This document shows positions 12,892 through 23,727 of a stretch of DNA of 64,000 nt, one piece after another. This stretch comes from Zeus faber (Eukaryota; Chordata; Actinopteri; Zeiformes; Zeidae), in assembly GCA_960531495.1 (NCBI GenBank), contig OY482848.1:13288565-13352564 (forward strand), given 5' to 3'. Positions within the stretch are counted from its first letter, which is position 1, and each line of letters begins with the position of its first letter. The notes under the pieces are model-generated. The model made no database searches. It was not told the origin of the DNA and saw nothing but the letters and a program-made list of their open reading frames with translations. Position numbers and translations under genes: made by a program.

Positions 12892-13143
12892 GACAACTGT
12901 TGATGAAGTGGAGTCTGAAAGTTAGAATTATGTTGAGTCCCCAAGTGTGGAGTCCGTAAAATCCCCAAACAGGAGCGAAATTCAGAAATACATTTGTAAA
13001 AAAAAGTCCCCACCGGTAAGTGCGCTGAGGAGAAACAGTGGATCCTCAGTCCTTCACAGCGTCTCCCCCCAGGCTAGAGTTCAGCCTCTCAGCCCGCCTC
13101 ACTCTTTGTCTCTAATTCTCTAACCCCCGCTCTCTCTCTCTCT

Positions 13144-13199
<56 letters not shown>

Positions 13200-13202
13200 A
13201 CT

Positions 13203-13235
<33 letters not shown>

Positions 13236-13300
13236 TACTCAGCCCTACTCTTCCACCCGCTCTCCGCCTCTCAATTTACTCTAGGTTATTTCTATGTGGC
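12892..13300 (-). promoter_or_regulatory. Probable 5' UTR and promoter side of adgre5
   Basis: Sequence directly upstream of the adgre5 start codon on the minus strand. It includes a (CT)n tract at about 13128-13235, which reads as (GA)n in the transcript direction. No TATA box stands out. The transcription start cannot be fixed from sequence alone. Confidence 0.3.
13128..13235. repeat. (CT)n microsatellite
   Basis: Two long CT runs separated by TCTACTT, upstream of adgre5. Confidence 0.95.
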
Positions 13301-13488
13301 GTGGTAAGGAATCTTCACATTTAAATATATGTTGAGTATATGTTTTTTTTGGGGGGGTATTTTCTCCAACTTCTCCTCCCACTCCCTCTCTCCCCACGTG
13401 AGCCCTCAGCTATTGTGCAGTTTCACATTTCCTCTTTTCACCACTGGTCACTGCTCCAATAGCTATTCAGAGAACACATCCTCCTGGG

Positions 13489-13524
13489 GAAGGGGGGGGG
13501 GGGGGGGGGGGGGAGAGGGAGAGG

Positions 13525-13602
<78 letters not shown>
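13489..13602. repeat. Poly-G then (GA)n simple repeat
   Basis: About 25 consecutive G residues followed by GAGGGAGAGGG and a long (GA)n run upstream of adgre5. Confidence 0.9.
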
Positions 13603-13605
<3 letters not shown>

Positions 13606-14400
13606 TTTGGGGGGGTGGTCACAGAGGGAAAGCCATGCCTAACCCTTAATCTAAACAGCTGCTACTTAAGTTGTGCCAGTAAGTAATTGAATATCTGTTC
13701 TTTCCCACTCCTCCATGGCCAGCTTTTCTCCCACACATCCAGCCCCCTCACCATGCCTTACTTAGAGATCTTTTCTGCACGTTCTCAGCCTTCTGGACGG
13801 CAAGCAAGCCTGCTCGAGAGAAAACACACAAAATGAAATGTCCTTCTGGGTGGGTGTGAATTCATCGTCGTGGAGGGGATCATTGTGAAAGCAGCGTTGC
13901 GCTAGACTAGTTCTTTACAGGAAGAATCAGCCCTGGATGTGTCATTTCCAGAAGTGCAATCCAAAGTCTGAAAATACACTGTAAAATATCATGTGATTGG
14001 CGCTGTGGGTCACAGGGACACAAGTCCAAACATTTCTGACAACCACAAAATAACATGACCGGGCTGAAGAAAAAATTAAAAGAAAAAAGAAAAAAAAAGT
14101 GCGAGCCAGAATACTGTCTGCTGTGCAAATGTTCAAACCACAGAAACACGGACTCGCTCTGTGACCTTTTTTGTAAGGTTTCAGTATATGGGCTTGATTA
14201 TTTTGCCACGGTAACCAAGGGGTATACAAAGCAAAATGTTTGGTAGATGTTTGGCTGGATACACTTTAACATATATAAACAAACAAAAATACAGCAGGTG
14301 CACACAGAGGAGAGCAGTGTGGATGACTGTCTCTGCGGCCTTTATACTTACTAATGTGGATGAGATAAGCTAAGACAGATAAGATAAAAGTTTTTAATTA
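13603..14400. other. Intergenic, no gene seen
   Basis: No exon-like or family-like protein match on either strand. Short open frames here have no recognisable content. Confidence 0.45.
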
Positions 14401-14407
14401 TAAGAAG

Positions 14408-15088
14408 TAGTGGTCGAAGAAGTACTCAGACCTTTTACTTGAGTAAAAGTACAAATATCCTGATGCAAAATGTAGTAAAATTGAAAATACCACATGCACA
14501 TTTCTACTTAAGTAACATTATATAAGTATTTTTTCTTAAATATACTTTAAGTATTTAAAAGTAAAGGTACTTGTCCTGATATAATAGAGACTATAATATG
14601 TAATAAAGTGCTACTACAGTGTTTTTTAACCACTTAAAATTATCTGCTGTTGCAAGATCAAAATTGCAAGGTACTAATTCAACAATTAGAGTCATTATAG
14701 TGGTACCGTGGGATTATTTCATTGAAGTGGCTGAAAAAAGGTATGGTTCTACTGTACCGTACTACTGCACTATTGTACTTTTCTTTCTCATGCAAATCCT
14801 CTCTACAATTGACAATAAACTAGTATAGGTGGAGGATCTTGAATAGATCCAGTCCCTGATTTTGATATAAAGAAATATAAATCCAGATTATTTTCTCGTA
14901 AATTAAAGTAACATTTTAGAAATGTAGTATAGTAAAAACGACAGATATTCGCTTTGAAATATAAAAAATTGACAGTCTCCCAAACTGAATATACTGTACT
15001 GAAGTAAGCACAGATACTTGGTAAAGCACAGAAAATGTACTTAGTTACAGTGGAAAAAGCCTTTGTACTTTGTTACTTTCCACCCCTG
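14408..15088. mobile_element. hAT-like non-autonomous DNA element (MITE)
   Basis: The AT-rich interior is full of ACTTAAGTA/AGTAAAAGTAC strings, as in a widespread fish element. The right end reads CTTTCCACCCCTG and the left end TAGTGGTCGAAG. The flanks 14400-14407 (ATAAGAAG) and 15089-15096 (ATGAAAAG) agree at 6 of 8 bases, which fits an old 8-bp target duplication. No transposase frame is visible. Confidence 0.6.
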
Positions 15089-15096
15089 ATGAAAAG

Positions 15097-18000
15097 ATGT
15101 ATTTCCCATCGCTCCTACAGTCTCACTGTTTCTCACCAAGTCTTGACTTTTCAAAATATTAGCTTGATCCTTCACTGTCAATTTGAGTCATTTTCCGACA
15201 GACAGAAGAAGCCGCCGTGCAGAGACAGGGAGGCTAGCGCGCGGCGACAGATAGAGATTCAGCGACAGATGGACAGATCACAAACACATGTGGACAGGAA
15301 GAGGATGAGAAAATGCAACCATGCGCCTCTCAAGTATCTGGAGCAAACAAGCAGCTCGATGAAAACAGGCACATCCTGACGACAGATCACCACACTCTGT
15401 GTTATGTTTGTGTCTATATATTTGTGAAAAAGCATTATTAAAGTCGCTGTATAATAGAATTCTGTAGAATTTTCCATTCGTCCAACTGATACTACTACGA
15501 CTATTGAAAGAGTAAATATAACCCTCCCGCGCATGCCTTAAATATAGTGGAGTCTAACTAAAATACACGCTTATGCAGTGGGAATATATTTTCCATTTAT
15601 GGCGATCTGTTGATTTGATTCTAGGCTTTTCATTATTTGTGCCATTTAAGCGTCAAGCGTTTGCTAATCTCTCAGAAGTGGAAATCCACTCCACTCCTCT
15701 CCCTGTGCAATAATACCTCATTTGATGAGCTTAATAATGATCCTGTCAAAATGTATGTTGTCGTTATCCATCGTCCGCCGGGTCAACCCTCGTCCACGCC
15801 CCAGCGACGCACAAAGCAGGGGACCGACTGCTCCTCATTTTAACACATCACTGTATCGCTGACAACTGTCTTGTTTAACACATTACACGCATCGGATCAC
15901 TTTTTTCTCTATTCGGTTCGCGCTCTGCCTCCATGTCCAGAGGTTCCCCCTCTCTGGTCTCTTCTTCCTTCCCCTTGTGTTCACTGTTTTGCAAAAAAAA
16001 AAAATGTGCTTCGCATTTGCATTGTCTGCGGAAGCAACGAGAAACGACTTACTGTCGTCGCTCAAACGAATACTGCCGCGTCTCGGTGTCTGAACACTCC
16101 AGAAACACTGTATTCACCGACGCACCCGCGTGTTTGCCATGAACGGCTGGTGATGGCTCCACAGGGGGGCCACGGCGTCACGGCGTGAGCCGAGCTGTGT
16201 CTCTGCGCACGTCCACGTTTGTTTTCTGTGTTTATGTCCAGAGCCTGCTGTCTCTCTCCAATGAGGTCGCCGGGGGGCCAGCGCCTCCTCGCTCCCACAT
16301 CATGAGACGTGGGTGAGGTCACGGTGCGTGGGTTCCCTCGGAACTTCAGGGGAAATTACACCACGCTGTAGAGATAAAGGGCCGAAGGAACTGGTTGAAA
16401 TAACCCGGTGCCCTTCGGTATTCGTGGGAATTAGAAAAATGTATTCATTTGTGATATTCCCATCAAGTCATAAAAATCAGACCGCATGATCGGACATGTG
16501 ATACACACTGCTGATGACAAATGACTCACACTCACACATAAAGTCGATTAATGGAATTGGTCCATCTTATTCAACTACTTGTGTGCGCCGCACAAAATTT
16601 GCCACAAATCTCTACGTCCATCCCTGACCCGGTCTGCAAACACAGGATTCCTCCGTGTGGAAACTGCTTTGCAAACAGGCCATAATCATACGGTTGCAGA
16701 TACAGATACAGCTGCAGTAGTTATTTGCAGAGTGACCCTTGACCTGAAACACACACACACACATACACACACACACACATTGATATGGAACATTCCATAT
16801 GGAATCCCTGGAGACTAAATTGACCATAATCATACTGTGCAAGTCGTTAAGTTTACCCTGACACAGAGACGGACACACACTCTTTTATCTTCTCTCTGTT
16901 CCCTGATTCTCTCAACGTTGACTTATTTGCTTGTCTTTTAAACTCATTTTGCTTTTATCATTTGCCTCTCTACTTTCACTCTTCTCTCTCCTTCTCTAAA
17001 CTAAGCTGTGTTTCCGTATGAATCATCTGCATCTGTAGGTGAGGTAGAACATGATGCAACAAGTTGCAAAGATCGGAAGCTCTGCATACACAGAGTTCCA
17101 CTCAACACACGTACTGTTTGTCATAGCGTTGATGAAACTAACAACGCAACATGAAAGAGCACAAATGGAAAGCACCAAAGTTTATGTAGATGACTTACAC
17201 ATTGAATTGAAAAGGTGTGTGCATCCGTGTACGTGTGTGAATTTGGAAAGAGAGACGGATCTAAGAGCAGATGTGTGTGTGCGTATCTTCTTTTATAAAA
17301 ACTGTACATGTTGGAGTAGCACCAGACTAGGCGAGACTAGGTTCACCTCGAGTTCCGTTGTGCAAGACTTTGCTGAAGCAATAGGCAAAACGTGTACCTA
17401 CAATATTGATTGACATGTACAAATCAAAACATTTGGGATGGTGTGATTCAGACTGCTGCCAGGAAGACAAATGCAGCAGCTTTCTGTTGCATCACTTACA
17501 AAAAGACAAGCGTCTAGCACCCAATCAAAGACTGTGTGATATTGTGTAATGAAATCTTTGCCCCCGGCAACCAAAAGAAAAGTTCAACTCACTTCTCTAT
17601 CACCCCTTCAGTGGCCATTCCGACTGTTGTTTCTGCGACCCCTGCATGGAAGCTGATCAGACTTATGGGTGGAAACAACAATCTTACAGGGCACCTTTGT
17701 TCCACTTTCTAGTTCCTTGGAAAAAACTCTCACCCCACAGGTTCCTTCCTGAAATTCCTCGATCTGCCTGTAAATACTGCTTGGGCCTCACATTGGAATT
17801 TCCCAGCTCAATAACGATCTGTATTTCATTTATCTTTTTATTTATTTTAATGTATTGTTGTGATTTGATACATTTTACCAGATTTATTTTCGGGTTACAA
17901 ATAATTTACAATTACAATTATATATAAATACATCATAATGACACTTACAGTATGTGGGCACACATATACTTAGCGCTATCAAACCTTGTAACAATTTTAT

Positions 18001-19140
18001 TTAGGTATTGCTATATTGTGCAGAATAATGACTGAAATCTCACATGGGTATATACAAACAGAATATTGTGATCCCTGTGGAAGGTTAATATAAGCAATGT
18101 CTGATGAAACACTTCTGTGCACTGCTGGTCTCATATAAACGAACGTGATGTTTGGATTAAAAAGTGGTGTGGTTTGTGTGTGTGGGTTTACTCTCCTTGC
18201 GCGTGTGTATGTGTGAGAGAGAGAGAGAGAGAGAGGAACAAAAATATGTCCAGCTATAGCATAACCACATACACAGACACAGGATCTATGAGTTCATACT
18301 GTAGTTCACGGTGATATGTTTGTTGCCCTTATTCTGCTTACATTATGCTTTCCTCCAACCGCTTTGAAGCTGCTTGTAAAGATGGAAGGACTAAAATAGG
18401 ATGACTACATTCAAAACCCCAGTGGGAGAAATATAATTGGAGGGGTCAAGCATGTCCTCTTGTGTGGCTGACATTTTGCAACCCTGTTTATTATTATGGT
18501 ATGCCACTCTTTGACTCTTGTTAGTACTGGATGCCATATATCGCTGCTGTTATTACTGTAAGACACTTTTTTTGCTTTTACAGATATTAATGTAGGCAGT
18601 GGCATCCCCAGAACCTTTTTAGGGTGACTCAAGTCCCCCTTTAAAGTATTTGAGCCCTCCTAAAAAGACGCCCCCCCACTTTAGAAAAAAAAATCGGAAT
18701 CAATTGCAAGTTGTGTGAAGTTACACATTGCATGAAAAACTAAAAGGGGTGCAGGACCCTGCTGCCCTTGCCTGCATTGTCAGCGAGGTCTTTTTTCCCC
18801 CGTCCAGTTTTATATGAAAGCTGAATGTCATGTTGCGTGGTAAAAAATGATAACAGATTCTAAGCCACTTAGTACGGTCCTTGAGAAAAAGTTCTAAGAT
18901 GCTATCCACCTCATAATGCAAGAAATGAAGAGACCCTCAAAGAGATATTATATGTACGACAAAGTTCAGCTATTTCAGTGCTTTGAAGCATTCAGGCCTT
19001 GGTGCATTGACGTTAAAACATCATTGATGTGGTAGGGAGTGCAAAATTGAGAGAGAGAAAAAAAAATAAAAAAAAGCATCTTTTGAAGGGTTACTGGCAC
19101 GTGCAACTGACACAAAGGGGAAAGGAAGTATCTACTTTCA
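15097..19140. other. Long gene-free stretch with a CpG-rich patch
   Basis: No supported exon. A CpG-rich patch runs from about 15760 to 16330. Simple repeats occur at about 16749-16780 (CA) and 18205-18236 (GA). At 18597-18690 there is a sequence like the end of another dispersed element. Confidence 0.4.
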
Positions 19141-19148
19141 TTACACCT

Positions 19149-19180
19149 GACAAATAATCTCTTGAACTTGAGCTTGAACT
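19149..19180 (-). repeat. Fragment of a dispersed SINE/LINE-tail repeat
   Basis: The sequence CTGACAAATAATCTCTTGAACTTG is the reverse complement of the start of the copies at 2440 and 20977. It abuts the gypsy fragment. Confidence 0.55.
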
Positions 19181-19185
19181 TTTTT

Positions 19186-19900
19186 TCATACAATGTCATG
19201 CCTTTTGGTTTGTGGAACCCTCCAGCCACGTTCCCGCACCTAATGGAAAAGGTTTTACCTGGAGTAACAGGCTGTATTGCTTACTTGGATGATGTTGTTT
19301 TCAGTGGCTCTTGGGAATGTCATATTCAGCGTCTCAAAGCCCTGTTTAATCGCTTGCTTGAAGCCAATCTGACAGTCAACTTGTCAAAGTCTGATTTTTC
19401 AAGAGCAACAGTGACATATCTTGGTAATGTTGTGGGCCAAGGGGAGGTGCGTCTTGTGAGAGCTAAAGTTGAGGTTATTGACAGGTATCCGCTGCCAACA
19501 ACAAAGAGAGAGCTTATGCTCTTTTTGGGGTTTGGTGGGATATTATCGTAGTGTCAGTCGTCCCAATGTCGGGCTGCATTTGTTACTAAGAAAATCCTGC
19601 TCTGTTGCTCTCCTGTGCTTGCAGCTCCAAACTTTGAGATGCAAAATTCAGGTGGATGGTGCCGGAGCTGTACTTCTGCAAGAAGAGGGAGGGGGTCCTG
19701 ACCGTTTGTTTCTTCTCCTGTAAGTTTAACTGTCACCAATTAAAGCAATCAGTTGTGGAAAAGGAGACACTGGCATTGATATGGTCCCTACAGTTTTTTG
19801 AGGTTTATGTGGGTTCAGGATCAACGCCAGTCACAATTTTCACTGACCATAACCCCCGGACATTCCTGTCCAGCATGCAGAACAGCAACCAACGTGTGGT
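19186..19900 (+). pseudogene. Ty3/gypsy-type pol remnant (reverse transcriptase and RNase H)
   Basis: A decayed LTR-retrotransposon pol segment. The first frame carries the FGL...P..F motif of Ty3/gypsy RT and a YLDD catalytic motif at 19282-19293. It then carries the LGxVVGxG...R-type connection region, up to about 19540. The frame breaks there: the same protein continues in another frame (YRSVSRPN), and breaks again near 19650. The last frame has an RNase H-like block with EKE.LALIWSL and a TDH motif at about 19840. The N-terminal half of RT, gag, protease and integrase are absent here. It cannot encode an active polymerase. Confidence 0.85.
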
Positions 19901-20290
19901 GACGGCACCAGCCGTCTGTTCTTCTCAGGCTGTTTGGCTCTCTGTTTTCGGTGCTGTGCCCGCTGATTTGCTTGCTTGTCTTCCTGGTTGCTTTGGGGCT
20001 CCACCCTCCCTTAATTGGTCTGCACCTGTAGGGAAGGGCATAAAAGCCAGGCTTCCCCTGTAAACGCTCTTTCTCCCTGGATGGCTGGACCCCAGGGATC
20101 ATCTGGCTTGTCTGTTTCGGTTTTCTGCCTCTTGTTTTTGCGCCATACAAGTTAGACTTCTCACGTACCTGGCTGTCAATGCATCCCACACCTCCACCAC
20201 ACACGGACAATTGGCTTCACACCCTATATCGTTGGGTTTCGTATAATTTACTGAATTAATGTTGATTTACTTAAGGCTTAACGTGTAGAC
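19901..20290 (+). mobile_element. Possible LTR or non-coding end of the gypsy relic
   Basis: The sequence after the RNase H block has no pol similarity. It includes GGGCATAAAAGCC at about 20036, which could be an LTR TATA element. No second LTR copy was found in the window, so this is inference. Confidence 0.3.
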
Positions 20291-20530
20291 CTCCCTTAAC
20301 TGATGTGACCTGAATGAACTGGTCAACAGTAAGTAAAAGGTTCAGATGTAATAATGAAATGAAGGAAAGTACTTCGGTAGGATCCACCCCGGAATGCCAT
20401 AAATGAAGAGACTGCCTTTGAAGGGATATTGCCTGTCACCTATGTTTACATTAATAAAAAAAACTGAGTCATATGGTCCTACTGTTGACATAATGTGTCA
20501 TTTCTAGGTGCTTCAATATATAAGGTGAAT

Positions 20531-20847
20531 CAGGATGCAAAAACTCCAGGCCCGGGTGCCTCATCTGACCCGTGAGGCAATTTAATGTGACATATTGAAT
20601 GCATGTTAATCACTTGTTGTTCAAGCTGGCTCGCAAATTAATGTTAAAAGTACCACTCACATTTTTCAGAATACAAAACAGAATAAAAAAGAATATAACA
20701 AAGAAATATGATTACATGAAACATTAGGTTTACAGGACAGTTTTTCCCTTGATTTTAACCTTGTGTTTCCCTTGATGTTTAACACGGCCCCCAAGGGGAA
20801 GACAACCTTGCCAGTGGCCCCCAGCTGGTTTGTGTTTGAGACCCCTG
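20531..20847. mobile_element. hAT-like element remnant
   Basis: The right end is GTTTGAGACCCCTG, whose reverse complement CAGGGGTCTCAAAC is a hAT-type terminus. The left end CAGGATGCAAAAACTCCAGG is a decayed counterpart, followed by GGCCCGGGTG as in the common CCCGCGGGCC-type fish/vertebrate elements. Flanking 8-mers do not match, so the boundaries are uncertain. Confidence 0.4.
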
Positions 20848-20852
20848 GTTTA

Positions 20853-20977
20853 CATTTTGGTATTTTTTAGTATTTATAGAGCTTATTGTGCGTAATCACC
20901 GGGTGTCATGACATTTCACTGCATATATGTATGAACGTATGTATATGTATGTGACAAATAATCTCTTGAACTTGAAC
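20853..20977 (-). repeat. Dispersed SINE/LINE-tail repeat, copy C
   Basis: Reverse-complement copy of the 2440-2620 repeat: TGTGCGTAATCACCGGGTG, then CATGACATTTCACTGCATATATG, ending in CTTGAACTTGAACG. Confidence 0.75.
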
Positions 20978-21496
20978 GTAATGGTTGCATGTTGCCCCCT
21001 AGTGGTTGAGGGAGCAAACGTTTTAATATAAAATGGAAATCAATATCATGTAAGTGTTTTAGTTGTTTACTGTTGTAAATTTCTCTGCAAAATAAAACAG
21101 TAATCATGTAGACTTGTCAGCTGACAGGTCAAGCCATGATAACAGAGCGGTACGGGAGCCGTGCTGCAGGTTCTCAAACATCAGCTTGAACCATTTACAC
21201 CATTCCAGGGCAAATAAAATGAGCTTTCGTGCACTAAACTAGCCCCAAAAATGTTTTTATGAAAAAAATACATCATACAAAATTGATGATTTGCTACAGC
21301 ACTGCCAAACACACTGATAACATGATTTTAGTGTTTATCTTCTATTTCTGATTAGATAATTTGACCCAGCTGTCTTACGAAACATCTGGTTCATCTTTGT
21401 GGTCGTAGGTTCTTGCAGGAAGCGCTGGTCTGTTATGTTTAGTGGTTTTGTTAAACTGGAGACTGGTTAGAGGAAGCGCAAGAGGAGCAGTTGATC
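20978..21496. other. Non-coding region downstream of the Ig gene
   Basis: Probably 3' UTR or intergenic sequence of the minus-strand Ig gene. No further Ig exon was found to the left. Confidence 0.35.
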
Positions 21497-23727
21497 TCAA
21501 TCTGAGAGAGATAGAGAGACAGGGAGAAACATGAGAGCTTAGTCATAATTATGGACTTTGAAACTGCAGAGCAGAGAGTACGCACGTCTCTAATCAAACA
21601 CTCACTTTTGACTGTGACTTTGGCCAGTGCCTCGCTGGAGCCAATGTGGTTGGTGGCTACACATTTGTAGGTTCCACTATCTGCCAGTGTGACCTGGGTT
21701 ATAAGAAGCTTGCCATCCTGGGTGGTTTCTGCCTCTGGGGACATGGCCGCCCTGCCCGCTCGGCTCCACTGGAAGCTGATTGAAGGCGAGCCGTGGGCGA
21801 GGCACTGCAGGCGCAGGGTGTCCCCCGCTCGTAGCCTCACCTGATCGGGAAGGCACGTGGCGTACGGAGGGGCTATGAAGCAGGAGAGCGCAAGCAAATT
21901 ATCCTCGTCATGACCATGAGCGGCTAAAAATAACACCTCTAGGTGTGATGCTGCTTCCTTTACTCACATTCTACCTCCATCTGAATGTACGCCTCGCTGT
22001 ATCCATGGACATTGGTCGCATTACAGATATACTGTCCCGAGTCTTGACGTCCAACATTGGTCAGCGTCAGAAGGCCGCCCGCCACTGTGTGTCTCCATGG
22101 CAGGGGTGCTCGTAACTTGGACCAGGCGATTACAGGCTGGGGAGATCCTAAGAAAATAGTTGTGAAAAGAAGTGGAACAAGACGACACGGGCAGCAGAAG
22201 AAACCCATACCGTTCGTAACACAGACAGACAAACACAAGTGTCCTACCACTGGCCTGACATTCCATCGTGACCACACGTCCCTCCACTGCCGTAATTTCC
22301 TCAGCGCTCACCGAGGCCACCGGTGCGCCCTGGCCGCCTTCAACGACGACCTCAACTTTGACCTCCGTCATACCTTCGTGGTTCTCAGCCTGGCACACGT
22401 ACACACCCGAGTCTTCCGGACGCACCGCATCCCACTGGGAACACAGCCATGGACGATTGAGAAGGACACGGTCGGCAACGACTACGACGGTGGTCGATTG
22501 TGTGCGTGTGACTCACCTGTATGGTGTTAGCATCGTTGGTTGCTGCGGTAACAAGCTTGAGGGTGGAGCCCTGGCGTTTCCAAGTCAGGGTGGGACGTGG
22601 TCTGCCGGCGCCACGGCATTCGATGGACACAGGCTCGCCCACCCTGACATGCAGGGGCCCGACTGGAGCCACGCTCACTTTAGGAGCATCTGAAGAGGGT
22701 GATCAGCATTACATGGGACATAAGACTAAACTAAGTAAACGGATGATAAACACACGTACTATTACCCAAACCCAAAGTGAAAAAGTCAAAGCTCACATCT
22801 GACATTCAGCACGGCTGTTCCAGTGTTGCGGCCCACGTTGTTGGCACCCACACAGCGGTACTGTCCCTGGTTCGCAGGTCGGGCATTAGAGATGGTCAGT
22901 ACAGAACCATCAGGACCAGTCTTCGCATTGTCTAGAGAAATATCCAGAATTACGAAGTCATCCTTGTCGTGAAGTCAGTAGAGCAGTGTGCGAAGCCCAG
23001 CAAGAACCGACCTGGTAATGCTTGGTTGTGGTTCCTCTTCCACTCCAGCTGGACGGGCCGCGCCCCACTCACCACACTGCACCTAAAGCTGACAGACTCT
23101 CCCTGGCGCACAGCAGCCGCCCGAGGCTCCACCAGCAGGACGGGAGATTGGGCCCCCACTGAGGAGAAGCAGAGGGTAAACCACAAACCACACACACAAC
23201 ACAGGAGAGGGTTAGGGTTAGGGTTAACCCTAACCCTAACCCTAACCACAAGTCCACTGGAACCCTGTGAACCTTGAGTCAGGTCTGGGCATTATGTGCA
23301 AACTAAAAACCACCCCAAAGTAAATAAACTAGACAAATACACTGATTGGATGAGATAGCTACTCGACGAGCAAGCAAAATAAGGGCAAAATGCACAGGAC
23401 TGTAGCAAGGAGAGAATATTGACGGTTATTGTATTACCATGGTAAGCCGTCAAAAGTATTACTTTCCTGTAGAAAAGTTAATGAAATATTACAAAGAACA
23501 CAAATTAATTGCAACTATTAAGCACATGTCTTAAAACAATAGCCAGTCTAAATTGCCGGCACTGGTAATTTAACGGTCAACGGTCAAAACACATTGAAAT
23601 GGAGTTTGCATTCGTTCTGATTGATTTGAAATTAGCCTAAAATTCAATTCAAAAAGTCTTCCAAACCAGATAAATTACCTGAACATAGTAGAGAACACAG
23701 GATCACTGCTGCTGAGGAGGCATCCAT
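21497..23727 (-). CDS. Short secreted protein with four Ig domains, perlecan (HSPG2) domain IV-like
   Basis: Seven phase-compatible coding exons: 23679-23727, 23012-23158, 22797-22931, 22517-22689, 22248-22434, 21968-22147 and 21606-21872. A possible terminal exon at about 21501 would give a stop at once (about 380 aa). Exon 1 is a signal peptide (MDASSAAVILCSLLC). Four C2/I-set Ig domains follow, each with Cys...Trp...DSG.Y.C: RCSVV/YRCVGANN, ECRGAG/YVCQAENH, ECQASG/YICNATNV and LQCLAHG/YKCVATNH. The fourth begins SPPYAT.LP and has the LRLQCLAHGSP...FQWSRAG run, very close to a perlecan domain IV repeat as I remember it. Perlecan's LDL-receptor, laminin and LG domains are absent, and no TM segment is seen. 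It is likely extracellular matrix or soluble; the function is unknown. The 3' end is the weakest part. Confidence 0.75.
23209..23247. repeat. Head-to-head telomere-like repeat palindrome
   Basis: GGTTAGGGTTAGGGTT runs directly into AACCCTAACCCTAACCCTAACC: two vertebrate telomere arrays meeting in opposite orientation. It lies between exons 1 and 2 of the Ig gene. Confidence 0.95.

Noticed and set aside
15871..16322. ORFs of 86-105 codons in the CpG-rich patch
   Set aside because: No domain or exon structure; explained by base composition.
22057..22693. Plus-strand ORFs of 140-157 codons
   Set aside because: They are antisense to well-supported Ig exons and have no family signature.
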